This document shows, piece by piece, positions 30,030 through 39,559 of a stretch of 64,000 nucleotides of DNA. Numbering within the stretch: the first letter of the stretch is position 1; each line of letters starts with the position of its first letter. The notes beneath the pieces were generated by a model. The model worked only from the letters and a program-made list of their open reading frames with translations. It was not told where the DNA came from and did no database searches. The position numbers and the translations under genes are program-made. The DNA is from Actinoplanes sandaracinus (GTDB lineage Bacteria > Actinomycetota > Actinomycetes > Mycobacteriales > Micromonosporaceae): the NCBI RefSeq assembly GCF_030009775.1, contig NZ_JASCTH010000006.1:62001-126000 (forward strand), written 5' to 3'.

Positions 30030-31202
30030 GTGCATGAGTACGGTGTTTCACGTGAAACCGAGTCGCCTCTCGACAGGCCGTCGGGAGTGAGCGTGGGCGG
30101 GCCGCACGTCGGCGAGCAGAACGTCCCACAGCCCCGGGCGGGTGGTCCTGGCACCCCGCCAGCGTATGAATACGGTGCCCCATCGCCGCATCCGGGCGTG
30201 GAAGACGTCCGTGGTCGCGCGTCGGCGCTAGGAACGAGCCCTCTGTCAGCCGTTCCTGGCGCGCCTGCTCCTTCAGGGGTGCCGGTTCAGTCCACCGAGC
30301 ATGTTTCACGTGAAACGCCGGGGCTGGATGAGGGCGATCCGCCCCTTGCCATGGAAGCGTTGCGAGCTGTGCAGATCCTCAACCCGAGCGGCGAGATCAT
30401 CATGCCGCGCCCAGACCACCCCCGGGTGATTTGCGTCGCCAATCAGAAGGGCGGCGTCGGGAAGACGACCACGACGGTCAACCTTGCCGTTGCGCTCGCG
30501 CTCCACGGCAACCGCGTGCTGGTGGTGGACCTTGACCCTCAGGGCAACGCCTCCACCGGTCTGAACGTGCCCCACCACGCCGGTGTGCCGGATGTCTATG
30601 ACTGCCTGATCGACAACGTGCCCCTGGCGGAGGTGGCTCAGCAGGTTGAGGGAATTCCGAACCTGTTCTGTGTGCCGGCCACCATCGACCTTGCCGGTGC
30701 CGAGATCGAGCTCGTTTCGGTGGTCGCCCGTGAGTCCCGTCTGGCTCGGGCGATCGCCAGCCACCCGGAGAAGTTCGACTACGTCTTCATCGACTGTCCG
30801 CCCTCGCTGGGCCTGCTGACGGTCAACGCCCTGTGCGCTGCGCAGGAGGTGCTGATCCCGATTCAGTGCGAGTACTACGCACTGGAAGGTCTCAATCAGC
30901 TGATCAACAACATCAACTTGGTGCGTCAGCACCTCAATCCCACCCTCGACGTCTCTACGATCTTGCTGACGATGTACGACCGGCGTACGCGTCTGGCAGA
31001 TGCGGTGGAACAGGATGTACGGAATCACTTCGGCGCCAAGGTGCTGAACGCGGTGATCCCCCGGAACGTGCGAGTGTCGGAGGCTCCCAGCTACGGCCAG
31101 TCTGTGATGACCTACGATCCGGGATCACGAGGCGCCACGAGTTACTTCGAGGCGGCCTTGGAGCTCGCGGTGCGTGGGGTCAATACGGGAGGCGCGGTAT
31201 GA
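30030..31202 (+). CDS. parA: Chromosome segregation ATPase ParA
   Basis: 390 aa from the chosen GTG. The ParA/MinD ATPase core starts near residue 130 with the deviant Walker A KGGVGKTT at about 140-147, then [25 protein letters not shown] and later motifs to the end. ParA and ParB-parS move newly replicated origins apart. GTG 30030 has AGGGA ~9 nt upstream; an earlier start anywhere to 28692, or a later one at ATG 30350, is possible. Two parS sites lie inside the N-terminal coding sequence, where GTTTCACGTGAAAC is read as VSRET. It overlaps parB by 4 bp (ATGA). Confidence 0.9.
   Translation: MHEYGVSRETESPLDRPSGVSVGGPHVGEQNVPQPRAGGPGTPPAYEYGAPSPHPGVEDVRGRASALGTSPLSAVPGAPAPSGVPVQSTEHVSRETPGLDEGDPPLAMEALRAVQILNPSGEIIMPRPDHPRVICVANQKGGVGKTTTTVNLAVALALHGNRVLVVDLDPQGNASTGLNVPHHAGVPDVYDCLIDNVPLAEVAQQVEGIPNLFCVPATIDLAGAEIELVSVVARESRLARAIASHPEKFDYVFIDCPPSLGLLTVNALCAAQEVLIPIQCEYYALEGLNQLINNINLVRQHLNPTLDVSTILLTMYDRRTRLADAVEQDVRNHFGAKVLNAVIPRNVRVSEAPSYGQSVMTYDPGSRGATSYFEAALELAVRGVNTGGAV
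30045..30058. promoter_or_regulatory. parS site within the parA 5' region
   Basis: Perfect GTTTCACGTGAAAC, read in frame as part of VSRET. ParB binding here could also influence parAB transcription or nucleate ParB spreading over its own operon. Confidence 0.93.
30303..30316. promoter_or_regulatory. parS site within the parA 5' region
   Basis: Perfect GTTTCACGTGAAAC, again read as VSRET, 258 bp downstream of the previous site and just before the ParA core. Confidence 0.93.
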
Positions 31203-32257
31203 AGAACCGGCGGGGTGGCCTAGGCCGGGGCCTGGGCGCGCTGATCCCGACGGCGGCGCCCGCCGGCGAAACCGCGGCTGCTGTCGACGTGCTGCCCGAG
31301 CCGGTTGTCGAGTCGTCGGTTGCGGTGCCCGCACAGCCAGTGGCAGTGCCGGTGCCAGTCGCACCGGTTCCCGAGGCGTCCCCTGCACCGCTGGAGAACG
31401 ATCTTGCTCCGGTTCCTGGTGCGCGCTTCGCTGAGTTGCCGGTCTCCGTCATCGAGCCGAACGCCAAGCAGCCGCGGCACGTCTTCGATGAAGAGGCTCT
31501 CGAGGAGCTGAAGACCTCCATCCAGGAGGTCGGCTTCCTTCAGCCGATCGTGGTTCGTGAGCTCGGCGACGGCCGGTACGAGCTGGTCATGGGTGAGCGC
31601 CGTTGGCGCGCCGCCCAGGCCGTCGGCAGAGAGACGATTCCGGCCATCGTCCGGGACACTCCGGACGACGCGATGCTTCGCGACGCGCTGCTGGAGAACA
31701 TCCACCGCGCCAACCTCAACCCGCTCGAAGAGGCAGCCGCTTATCAGCAGCTGCTGGAAGAGTTCGGGGCCACGCACGAGGAACTGGCTCGACGGATCGG
31801 CCGCAGCCGACCGCAGATCTCCAACACCATACGGCTGATGAATCTGCCGGCCGCTGTGCAACGGCGGGTGGCCGCCGGGATTCTGTCGGCGGGGCATGCC
31901 CGGGCGCTGCTCGGCCTGGATAACAGCGCCGCGCAGGATGCTCTCGCCGAGCGGATCGTGCGGGAAGGTCTGTCGGTCCGGGCGACCGAGGAGATCGTCC
32001 ACCTCGCGGCATCCGAAGAGGCGACGGCCAAGAAGGCGGCACCCGCCCGGAGGGCCAAGGTGCACGCGCCGGCCTTGAACGATCTGGCCGAGCGGCTGTC
32101 GGACCGGTTCGACACCCGGGTCAAGGTCGACATAGGCCGTAACAAAGGCAAGATCACGATAGAGTTCGCGACGGTTGACGATCTTGAGCGGATCGTCAGC
32201 ATGATCGGGGTGGAGGAAGAGGGCTCGGTTCGCGAAGGCGCCGAACCGGAGGAGTGA
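31199..32257 (+). CDS. parB: Chromosome partitioning protein ParB
   Basis: 352 aa. The N-terminal ParB/CTPase domain (about 80-180) includes the nucleotide-binding motif [13 protein letters not shown]. The helix-turn-helix [26 protein letters not shown] (about 180-207) binds parS. The C-terminal part (about 290-340) is the dimerisation domain. Residues 1-80 are Ala/Val/Pro-rich, preceded by the ParA-interacting motif [20 protein letters not shown] 31199 overlaps the parA TGA. A strong terminator follows. Confidence 0.97.
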   Translation: MKNRRGGLGRGLGALIPTAAPAGETAAAVDVLPEPVVESSVAVPAQPVAVPVPVAPVPEASPAPLENDLAPVPGARFAELPVSVIEPNAKQPRHVFDEEALEELKTSIQEVGFLQPIVVRELGDGRYELVMGERRWRAAQAVGRETIPAIVRDTPDDAMLRDALLENIHRANLNPLEEAAAYQQLLEEFGATHEELARRIGRSRPQISNTIRLMNLPAAVQRRVAAGILSAGHARALLGLDNSAAQDALAERIVREGLSVRATEEIVHLAASEEATAKKAAPARRAKVHAPALNDLAERLSDRFDTRVKVDIGRNKGKITIEFATVDDLERIVSMIGVEEEGSVREGAEPEE

Positions 32258-32278
32258 TCTTTCGCTGAGCTTCGGATT

Positions 32279-32309
32279 GGGCGCGTGAGTGATCACGCGC
32301 CCATTTTTT
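32279..32309 (+). terminator. Rho-independent terminator after parB
   Basis: A perfect 10-bp stem GGGCGCGTGA (32279-32288) / TCACGCGCCC (32293-32302) with a GTGA loop, then A and six Ts. This is the clearest intrinsic terminator in the window and closes the rpmH-parB series. Confidence 0.9.
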
Positions 32310-33246
32310 GTGGGAGCGCGGGTCTGGCTGCGTCGATCACTGCGCTCGGCGGTTCGCTGACCTGAAGATCTTGGTTCTGTCAGAACGATTCTCCTGGGAT
32401 TTCTCCTGGTGCCCGAGTGTCATTACGCCGGGTTTGGAATGGCCCTTTGTGAGGCTTTTTTCCGTTCTTTGACTTGTCGCGTCCCGAATTTCCCAGAGAC
32501 GCGGCCGAGCCGATCGACGGGGTTGATCGACGGCATCTTCACGAGTGTTGAGACATCGACGTTCAGCGTTTCCTCGGCTGTGGGTGTCAGCGGGGCGTGT
32601 GTGTCTGTGTGGAGATCGAAAACGTGATTCATCGTCCCGGCTCGGGAGGCAGCCTCCCCGTCAAGTGATGAGCCTCTGCCGGAGGACAAGATCGCCATTA
32701 GAGTTTCGGGCTCCGCCGCCGACTCTGAGAAACAGTGTCCGACGGTCGCCGGGTGAGGCGCCTCAGCCGATGCTGCACTGCACCGACCGGGACTCGCCCC
32801 GAACCGGTCAGGCAGACCCATCTCGGGTTCTACCGTCAAGAAATGTAGTCGGCTCGCTACTACCCTCCGTCCGGAGCCTGCGGCGACTTACAGATGCAGA
32901 CTGCCTGGCTCGGCCTTAGCTGCGGTGGGTCGATGTTGCGGTACTTCTTACGCCGCCGACTTTGGGCTGCTGACCCGTGTCAGGGTGATAAGTAGGGTGA
33001 GCCTCCACCCGGGTGGCACGGCGATTTTGGCCGCCGTGGAGGCGAATCAGGGCGGTGTGTCAGTGCGCCTTGCTCGCTTGCGCCACGGTGTCTTTCCGTC
33101 ACAGCGACGAGTTCCGGCCTCCCTCATCGTGCTGGTCTGATGCTGCTGGATGTTTTGCGTCACCGTCCCGGCTCCTGTCGGCCGAGGGAATGTTGGCGAC
33201 CGTTGGGTTGCTTGCCCCGAAGCCCCGAAGCCCGAAGCGCGGCCGC

Positions 33247-33305
33247 CAGTCGCTGGCTGCTGGCCGCTGCAGCCGGTCGCTGGTCGCTGGCCGCTGGCCG
33301 CTGGC
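33247..33305. repeat. Degenerate GCTGGCC-type tandem repeat
   Basis: About 60 bp built from repeated variants of (TC/CC)GCTGGC(C/T) and CGCTGGT, for example TCGCTGGCTGCTGGCCGCTG. The period alternates between 6 and 7. It lies in the gene-poor region with no coding context. Confidence 0.6.
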
Positions 33306-33986
33306 GAAGCTTGCTCGGCAGGTGTTCCCGGGTTGTAGATGCTGTTTCGCAGACCGCTTCGAGTGCCGGCGGGGCCGTCCCAGGCGTAGCCACCGTGTAC
33401 TCGGGTGTGCCGCGCCGATGCGTCAACCTCTCGCCATGGGGACCCGCTGCACAGCGGCTGGGAAGTATTGCTGTCCGCGGCGCCGTCATGGAGACGGCTA
33501 GGAACCCGCCCAAGAGCCCGATCCGGTTTGGCTGCTGGCGGACATTCTCGTTAGCGCGGAGGCAGACCTTTGGAGATGGACCCCATCTCCAAATCCGCAA
33601 CTCCTATGAACGAAGCCACAGCTTCTACGAACTAGGAAGCGGTCCGTCGGCCTCGGAAGGTGGTCCGTTGGCTTAGGGAGGCGATCCGTTGTGCTGGAAC
33701 GGACCGTCGGTGTAGACGACGGTGATGCCTCCGACGGTGATGCCGCGACGCCTCCGGCATAAGCAAATGAGGCGAGAGGATCGGCAGCTAAGTTGCGTCT
33801 GCAGTGCCGCCGGCGCGACAGCCTAGAGGGCGCGCCCAGGCCCGCGAGCGGCGCTCTAGCCCGTGAGGGCGTCCCGTGGTGACCTCTGATCGGGAGGGGT
33901 CGCCTCGTTTGCGGCTAGAGAAACGCGCTTGACCCTCTCCGCGCACGCGTTCTAAAGAGGGAGAGCCGGCGTGGGCGTCGACGCGT

Positions 33987-34000
33987 GTTTCACGTGAAAC
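33987..34000. promoter_or_regulatory. parS site
   Basis: Perfect GTTTCACGTGAAAC in non-coding DNA, 1.7 kb downstream of parB. Confidence 0.93.
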
Positions 34001-34444
34001 GGATCAGATGCCGCGTGGCGTAGGACCACTGGAAGGAAGACCGGGGTCTTGTCGTTGAACCGGTGGAGCGGCTCTTGGGGCGTGCCGGTACAGCAGCAGG
34101 CAAGTGCCGGCGGTCAGCCTAAGAATGTTGAGCTAGGCCGCGCGCCCTCCTAGCTGTCGCAAGGAGGGCGACGGGGCATGCCCGCTCAGGGCTGATTCTT
34201 CCGTTCAGAGGCTGTCCTGTTGGAGCGCCGCCCTTCCCCCTTCGAGAGGCGCCGCCGCGGACACGGTTCCCGCCACACACCGCCGAGCGCTGCGGGCGCC
34301 CAAGTCGACAGAGCTGGTGCGCTCTGTTGGTTCGATACTTCGGCCTACCTCGTGTGCTACGGAATCGCCTCACCGACGGCGCCGGCTACGTGCTCGGTTG
34401 GACTTGGGTAGGCAGCAGGTAGCGGTCTGCAGGCTCGTCGGAAT

Positions 34445-34491
34445 TGACGACGGCATGCGGGGCATCGGGCTTCGGCTCGTCCATGCGGATG
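34445..34491. repeat. 47-bp repeat, copy 2
   Basis: 45 of 47 bases match the sequence at 29104-29150. The two differences are at repeat positions 20 (G/A) and 26 (T/C). Flanks on both sides are unrelated, so the repeat boundary is sharp. Confidence 0.85.
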
Positions 34492-35224
34492 GGCGGCAGC
34501 GCGGAGCGGGGGTCTGGCTCCCGGCTCGATCGCTTGCTAGTCCGAGATCGCCGGGCGCTGTCTGTAGCGTGCCGATGTCCGAACCCAGCGAGCAACTCGG
34601 GCCGCGGGCCGTAGGCCGCAGTCCCCGTCACGGGTCCCTGCGGGTTGGGTCGTATGGGTTCGGACGTTGGGTGGCCCCGCCTGTGGACTCTGCGGGGCAT
34701 GGACTTGCGGGTTTGCGGTCTGCTGGGACGGGACTGCCTGGTGTACGGCTGGGCCGTCATGCACGGCGGTGAGCGTGAGAAGGAGTAACAACCCCGAGGA
34801 TCCTGATCCGACACGCAAGGCGATCGGCCCATGACCCTTGCCACGGCCCTGCGGCTTGTCCGCTGCTGACGCCCTTGATTGGCGGCATCGATAGGCTGGG
34901 CCTGCTCCCAGCAAATCCGAAACTCAGCTGATCTCTTCACGCGTGAGGCCGGCGCTTCAGGATCGGCGTGACCCCGGAGCGTCACGCGAGAACGATGGCA
35001 GACGACTCACACGCGACCTAGGCCACCAAGCCGTGAACCAGCGAAGGAAGGGGTGCCGTCGGCGGTGAGCGTCTGCAGCGTAGACGTTGCGACAGGCACT
35101 CACGGCGACAGCGCCTAGACCCGCTTGATGAGGCCGACCACGACATCGCTGGCTATGTCAGCGATGGAACAGGCATGCGTACCTCACAGACCAGCCTCTC
35201 GTTGGCCGTGACCCCCACCCGCCA

Positions 35225-35290
35225 CCCGCGACCCGCAAGACCCGCGACCCGCAAGACCCGCGACCCGTAAGACCCGTGACCCGCAACACC
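35225..35290. repeat. Tandem repeat of ACCCGCGACCCGCAAG type
   Basis: About four copies of a 16-bp unit made of ACCCGCG plus ACCCGCAAG; the later copies have T for C (ACCCGTAAG and ACCCGTG). It is non-coding. Confidence 0.7.
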
Positions 35291-35425
35291 CGCTGGCCGT
35301 GCTTTAGCTGGCTAAGTCCGCTGCATTGCGTTGACCGGTTGATAGCGACCCCTTCGCTGTGGGCGGATTTGCTGCATGGGGCGACGCCAGAGAAGCAACT
35401 TAGAAGGGCGTGAACACGACGACTG

Positions 35426-35439
35426 GTTTCACGTGAAAC
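35426..35439. promoter_or_regulatory. parS site
   Basis: Perfect GTTTCACGTGAAAC in non-coding DNA between two tandem repeats. Confidence 0.93.
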
Positions 35440-35559
35440 ATAGCGAACGACGGGTATGTCCTCCTACTGGAACGGCCCCGCCTCGGTGGAGGCGCGGTGC
35501 GCGTTTCTACGTGGAGACGACCCCGCGAGCCAGAGCCCAGTGTGGTCGGTTGAATAATC

Positions 35560-35615
35560 GGGCGACGGGCGACGGGCGACGGGCGACGGGCGACGGGCGA
35601 CGGGCGACGGGCGAG
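35560..35615. repeat. Heptanucleotide tandem repeat (GGGCGAC)7
   Basis: Seven perfect copies of GGGCGAC (35560-35608) followed by one variant GGGCGAG. A 7-bp period is incompatible with a stable reading frame, which supports the region being non-coding. Confidence 0.9.
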
Positions 35616-36551
35616 CGGCAGCGGTTAGCGAGGGTGGGACGGGAGTTCTTGTTGTGGCGCCCAGGTCCGGATATACCAGGCCGTGAAAGCCAGTGGGGCG
35701 GGCCCACGAGAAGCGCTTCCCGTGGTGTTGGCGGCAACTGAGCTAATGAACGTAAGCCACATAGCTGCGACTTGATCGCAGTGCTCCTGCGGAACCGGTC
35801 CTGGGCCTGCGGCTGACTGACCACGACCGGCTTATCGCTCGATCGCTGCCGCCCCCTCATCGGCGAGGTGCTTCCCACTGAGTGTCAGGCTCCATGGGGA
35901 CTGCGGTCCCACTGAGCAGTGGCCGTTCTCATCGGCGGTCTGCGGTTCCGATGAGGAGCAGCCGTCCTCGTCGGCCGATGGCGGTCGCGATCAGGGAGGA
36001 TTTTGCGGAGGCCGGCCAACTCGCTTGAGTGGCTCACACCAGGGCGTGCCGGCGCCGACCTCATCAGGTGTGGCGCCGAGGCGCTCCTGGGTGATCCAGT
36101 GGACGAAGCCGGTGGGGTAACCAGTCGTCACGGCAGCTCACCACCTTGCCCGTGGCAGAGCATCATCTCGTCGGCGGGGTATACGAGGTCGCCGCTACCC
36201 CGCGGTCGGCAGTGGGCGCCGGACCGAGGCTGACCATGATGACTCCGAGACCCATGATGTTTGGGCATCGCTGGTCGCCGAAGATCCCCTGCAGTGGCAT
36301 GGGCTTCCGTTGTCGCTTGGCGGCAGCCACACGGATGAGGTCCAGGTGCCGTCGCGGATGAGATCTGTTGAACGATGCCGTCTGCAGCAGTGGCGTCATA
36401 GGGACGCGGTCTGGTGATTGCCAACCCCGTTGGATTCCAGAGTTGGAGCTGGAATGCGCCTTTCCGAGGTAGCCGGCTCAGGCGGCGTTGCTGCGTAAAG
36501 CCGAATCAGCCTGGCCCTGGCGATCATGTCGCGGGTGTGGTTCAACCGTCC

Positions 36552-36677
36552 GGTGGCGGTGGCGGTGGCGGTGGCGGTGGCGGTGGCGGTGGCGGTGGCG
36601 GTGGCGGTGGCGGTGGCGGTGGCGGTGGCGGTGGCGGTGGCGGTGGCGGTGGCGGTGGCGGTGGCGGTGGCGGTGGC
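36552..36677. repeat. Hexanucleotide tandem repeat (GGTGGC)21
   Basis: Twenty-one uninterrupted copies of GGTGGC, 126 bp, with no mismatch. All frames through it are open (poly-Gly, Val-Ala and Trp-Arg on one strand; poly-Pro, His-Arg and Ala-Thr on the other), so open frames here are repeat artefacts. The G-strand has regularly spaced GG pairs. Confidence 0.95.
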
Positions 36678-37282
36678 CTTCTTCTCGCCATGCGAATTTG
36701 AGCCGCGCGCTCTCGATGTGAAACGAGGCGGGATGCGAAGCGAGCCGACGTAAGGCGGAGTGCAGGGAGAGCCGGGCCCGTGCACAAGGACGGGCTGGGG
36801 CGTTGGTGCGATATGTGGGACGAGGCGCACGGCATGGCTTGGCTGGAGACAGGACTAAGGCATGAGGCAGGCCGCGGGAATCGGGGCGATGGGCGGGCGG
36901 GACAGGGCGGCGCGAAACCAGATGGGGCGTGCGGGCGATGCGAGGAGGAGGCGATCGCCCGTGTGCGAGGGATGTAGGTGCCGCTAGTTGCTCGACTGCT
37001 GTCGGGATTGCTCGCCACGCGAGGGCTCTTGGAATCGCTCGCTGCACGACGGCTGTTGGAGCTGGCCGGCTGAGCGGCCGAGTGGCGGTCGCCGAGGCGG
37101 GCCCTCATCTGGAGGGTGGGAGTCACGTTGCGGCGTGAGCGTTTTGGTTATGGGGATTCGTCGAGGAACCACGCGGTGGCAGGGGTCACGCACGAGAGGT
37201 TGCCGCCGTCAGCCCACAAGGGTCCGTCTGTGCTCCTCAGCGGGAGACGACCTAGAGGATCCGTGGCGCGACTTCGTCCTCC

Positions 37283-37296
37283 GTTTCACGTGAAAC
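37283..37296. promoter_or_regulatory. parS site (first of a close pair)
   Basis: Perfect GTTTCACGTGAAAC; the next site begins 46 bp downstream. Confidence 0.93.
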
Positions 37297-37328
37297 CGGG
37301 TCCGGCTTATAGTCCGATGCCCGATCTG

Positions 37329-37342
37329 GTTTCACGTGAAAC
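37329..37342. promoter_or_regulatory. parS site (second of a close pair)
   Basis: Perfect GTTTCACGTGAAAC, 46 bp from the previous site, the tightest parS spacing in the window. Confidence 0.93.
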
Positions 37343-39321
37343 GTGCCGGTCTCTGGCAGCGGGCACACGTGACCCCGCACGTGTTGCTCACAGCCGAGCC
37401 AATAGCCATGACGGCCTAGACACTCGCGCTGAGGTAGCCCACTACGGCTGTCGGTGCCATCCGTGGCGGTCGCCGCGCTCCTCCGATGCCGACCGAATAG
37501 TCCCCGTAGTTAGTTCGTCGTAGCGAACCGGTGCTCTGCCGCCTTCGCTCTGCCGCCTTCGCTCTGGTCCGTTGACGCTGCCCTTGCCCGGACCCTGCCG
37601 CCCGGCCTGCGTCTCCGCCACCGTCACCGCCGCTGCTGCCACCGCCCCGGCCCCGCCCTCGCGTGCCATCAGTGCCGCCGCTGTCGTCGTTTGCGGAGGC
37701 TGGGGGCCGGGGCCGTGGGTTGCGGGGCAAGTGCCTTAGGGGGTGAGGCCAGGCCGCCGGCCGCTGTGGTGGACCGGAGGAATCGCGGCGTTCTTTGGTA
37801 CAGGGCTGGGCGCTGACTTCCATCGCGGCTGAGGTACGTCTGCCGCTTCTGACGGCTCTGGCGTTGGCAGGCTTGAGGTTGGGCATCCTGTTGCGTTCGT
37901 CGTTGGCAGCTGGTTTGAGGTGGTCCGCTTGCTGGCGTTCATTACTTCGGTCCTGGAGCGTTCTCCACAGCGCTTCGGGGAGCGCCTTGGGTAGCCGAGG
38001 GCGACCTGGCACGTGGAAAGGTTCCGGTTCTGCCGGTGGTCCGAACCGAGAAGCCGAGGCCCGTGAGTAGAAGTCTGACGCGATGAACAGAACGGGTGGC
38101 CGTGACGGGCTTAAGGGGAACTCTCTCCGATGTCGAAGAAGGCTATTGAGAAGGAGGCCCTTGAGTGTCGAGGCGGTTGAGTCGACATGAAGCGTCCAGG
38201 TACGGAGCCGACATGAAAACGTCCAGGTACAGGTCTGCCTGAGCCGAGGGCAGACCCTGCCGATCCGAGGTCCGGCGAGCAAGCAACCACCCTGCGGCCT
38301 GGAGCTATTTCTGGGGAGGGAAGGTACCGAAGGCGGTCTAGCCGAGTTGAGAACCGATGAGCGAAAGCTGCGTGCGTGACACCTGCGTGCTCACGGCCCG
38401 AGCCGGGAATGCGGGTGGACCAGTCGGCAATGCTTATGGGGACCCGCCGGCAATGCTGATGGGAGCACGGCCTTGATCCAAGGCAATGACGCGGCGGCGG
38501 GTAAAGACGAGGGCCGGGAAAGGCACGTTGCGAGGCGGGGACGGCCCGGAGGGACTTGAAGATGTGCCAGGTGCTCAAGAGAGGCATCCGGCGCCTCCTC
38601 GCGCCTAGGCTTTCGGGCAGACCCGGCCCACCGTCGTCTCTATGCTGGCGCCTCCACCACACATATCTGCGCGAGCGCCTCCGCGTAGGTGCTCGCCGGG
38701 TGGTCTCTACGCCTGCACATCGGAGGCATGCCATGAGGGCGCCTCCACGGAGCGGGCACGGTCAGGGTGGGCCGCTCACATAGAGGGTCCGCTCAGGTAG
38801 GACCAGTCCACAGGTCCGGTCAGACAGTTCCGGTCATGCAGGGCCGCACAAGCAAAGCTGCGCCAGACGGATCCGCGTCGTACAGGTCGTGTCATACGGA
38901 GACGACTGAGTGGGGATTCAAATCAGCCACTTAGACGCCCGCGAAGAGGCGCGTCATGCGAGGGGTGCCTCGTAAGCAACGGCATGGGCTGGACCCCGCG
39001 GACGTGAAGACGCGAGGAAAGCTCAGGAGAGCTCGCCGAGCGGCGCCGGGCGCACCGACCCTTTCATCGAAGTTCGATGGAACTCTCGCGGTAGCCGACT
39101 CCGCCTACCACTGGAGGCGAAAGCCCGCGACGCCGGTTGCACGGCAGACCCGCCAGGGCGCCGCGTGCCCCGACCACCGATGCGGCCAGACATAGGCAGC
39201 GATCGGTGGCCCACCCCCGAGCGCGCCACAGTCAGACCGGACGCAACGGGGTGAGCAGACATGCGCGAAGGCCACTATCCACAACCTGTGTGTTGCGCCT
39301 GTTGATTCTGAGACTGCTCCG

Positions 39322-39335
39322 GTTTCACGTGAAAC
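39322..39335. promoter_or_regulatory. parS site between DnaA boxes
   Basis: Perfect GTTTCACGTGAAAC. Confidence 0.93.
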
Positions 39336-39399
39336 GACACCGATGTCGTACGCCTCATCCACCGCTCTATCCACAGGGGGCGCAAGCGTTCTACGTCGC

Positions 39400-39413
39400 G
39401 TTTCACGTGAAAC
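39400..39413. promoter_or_regulatory. parS site between DnaA boxes
   Basis: Perfect GTTTCACGTGAAAC, 78 bp from the previous site and 10 bp before a perfect DnaA box. Confidence 0.93.
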
Positions 39414-39559
39414 GGGGGAGCCTGTGGATAACTCCTGTGGATAACTTCTGCGCGGGTGTGTGGAACGCCTCATTCTCATCCTCGTCAACATGGAGAGGTC
39501 CCTCCGTCGTGCGAAATTGACCCAGGACAGCCCCTCGCAAGCTGGGCTAAGGTCCCTAC

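Larger units (their letters stand above)
39275..39444. other. DnaA-box and parS cluster outside oriC
   Basis: Within 170 bp there are two near-consensus boxes CTATCCACA (39275-39283 and 39367-39375) and two perfect TGTGGATAA boxes 13 bp apart (39423-39431 and 39436-39444). parS sites lie between them at 39322 and 39400. The boxes resemble those of oriC, 17 kb away. The cluster sits ~120 bp upstream of the HIT-like gene. Confidence 0.7.
32310..39559. other. Gene-poor parS-rich region
   Basis: About 7.3 kb with no gene I can support. Open frames of 60-200 codons exist on both strands but have no recognisable domain, no codon bias and no good starts. The region contains six parS sites (33987, 35426, 37283, 37329, 39322 and 39400), four local tandem repeats, copy 2 of the 47-bp repeat, and at its right end a DnaA-box cluster. 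Base composition is less extreme than in the genes. I infer a centromere-like region for ParB loading. Small RNAs or very small proteins could be hidden here. Confidence 0.7.

Noticed and set aside
32423..32839. 138-codon minus-strand open frame after parB
   Set aside because: No family similarity or clear ribosome-binding site, and it sits in a region without other genes; possible but unsupported.
33140..33676. 178-codon plus-strand open frame
   Set aside because: Runs through a tandem repeat and has an amino-acid composition typical of random high-GC sequence.
34386..34985. 199-codon minus-strand open frame in the gene-poor region
   Set aside because: No recognisable domain, poor start context, Arg/Pro/Ser-rich as expected from random GC-rich DNA. 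The only notable part is the 47-bp repeat, reported separately.
35225..35615. Possible CRISPR array
   Set aside because: Repeats are contiguous 7- or 16-bp units without unique spacers, and no cas genes are nearby.
36414..37126. Open frames of 75-194 codons made of poly-Gly, poly-Pro, Val-Ala or His-Arg across the hexamer array
   Set aside because: A 6-bp repeat without a stop keeps all frames open; the flanks have no domain, and several frames on both strands are equally open.
32310..39559. Prophage or insertion sequence in the gene-poor region
   Set aside because: No transposase, integrase or terminal inverted repeats found; the 47-bp repeat has no transposon-like flanks.
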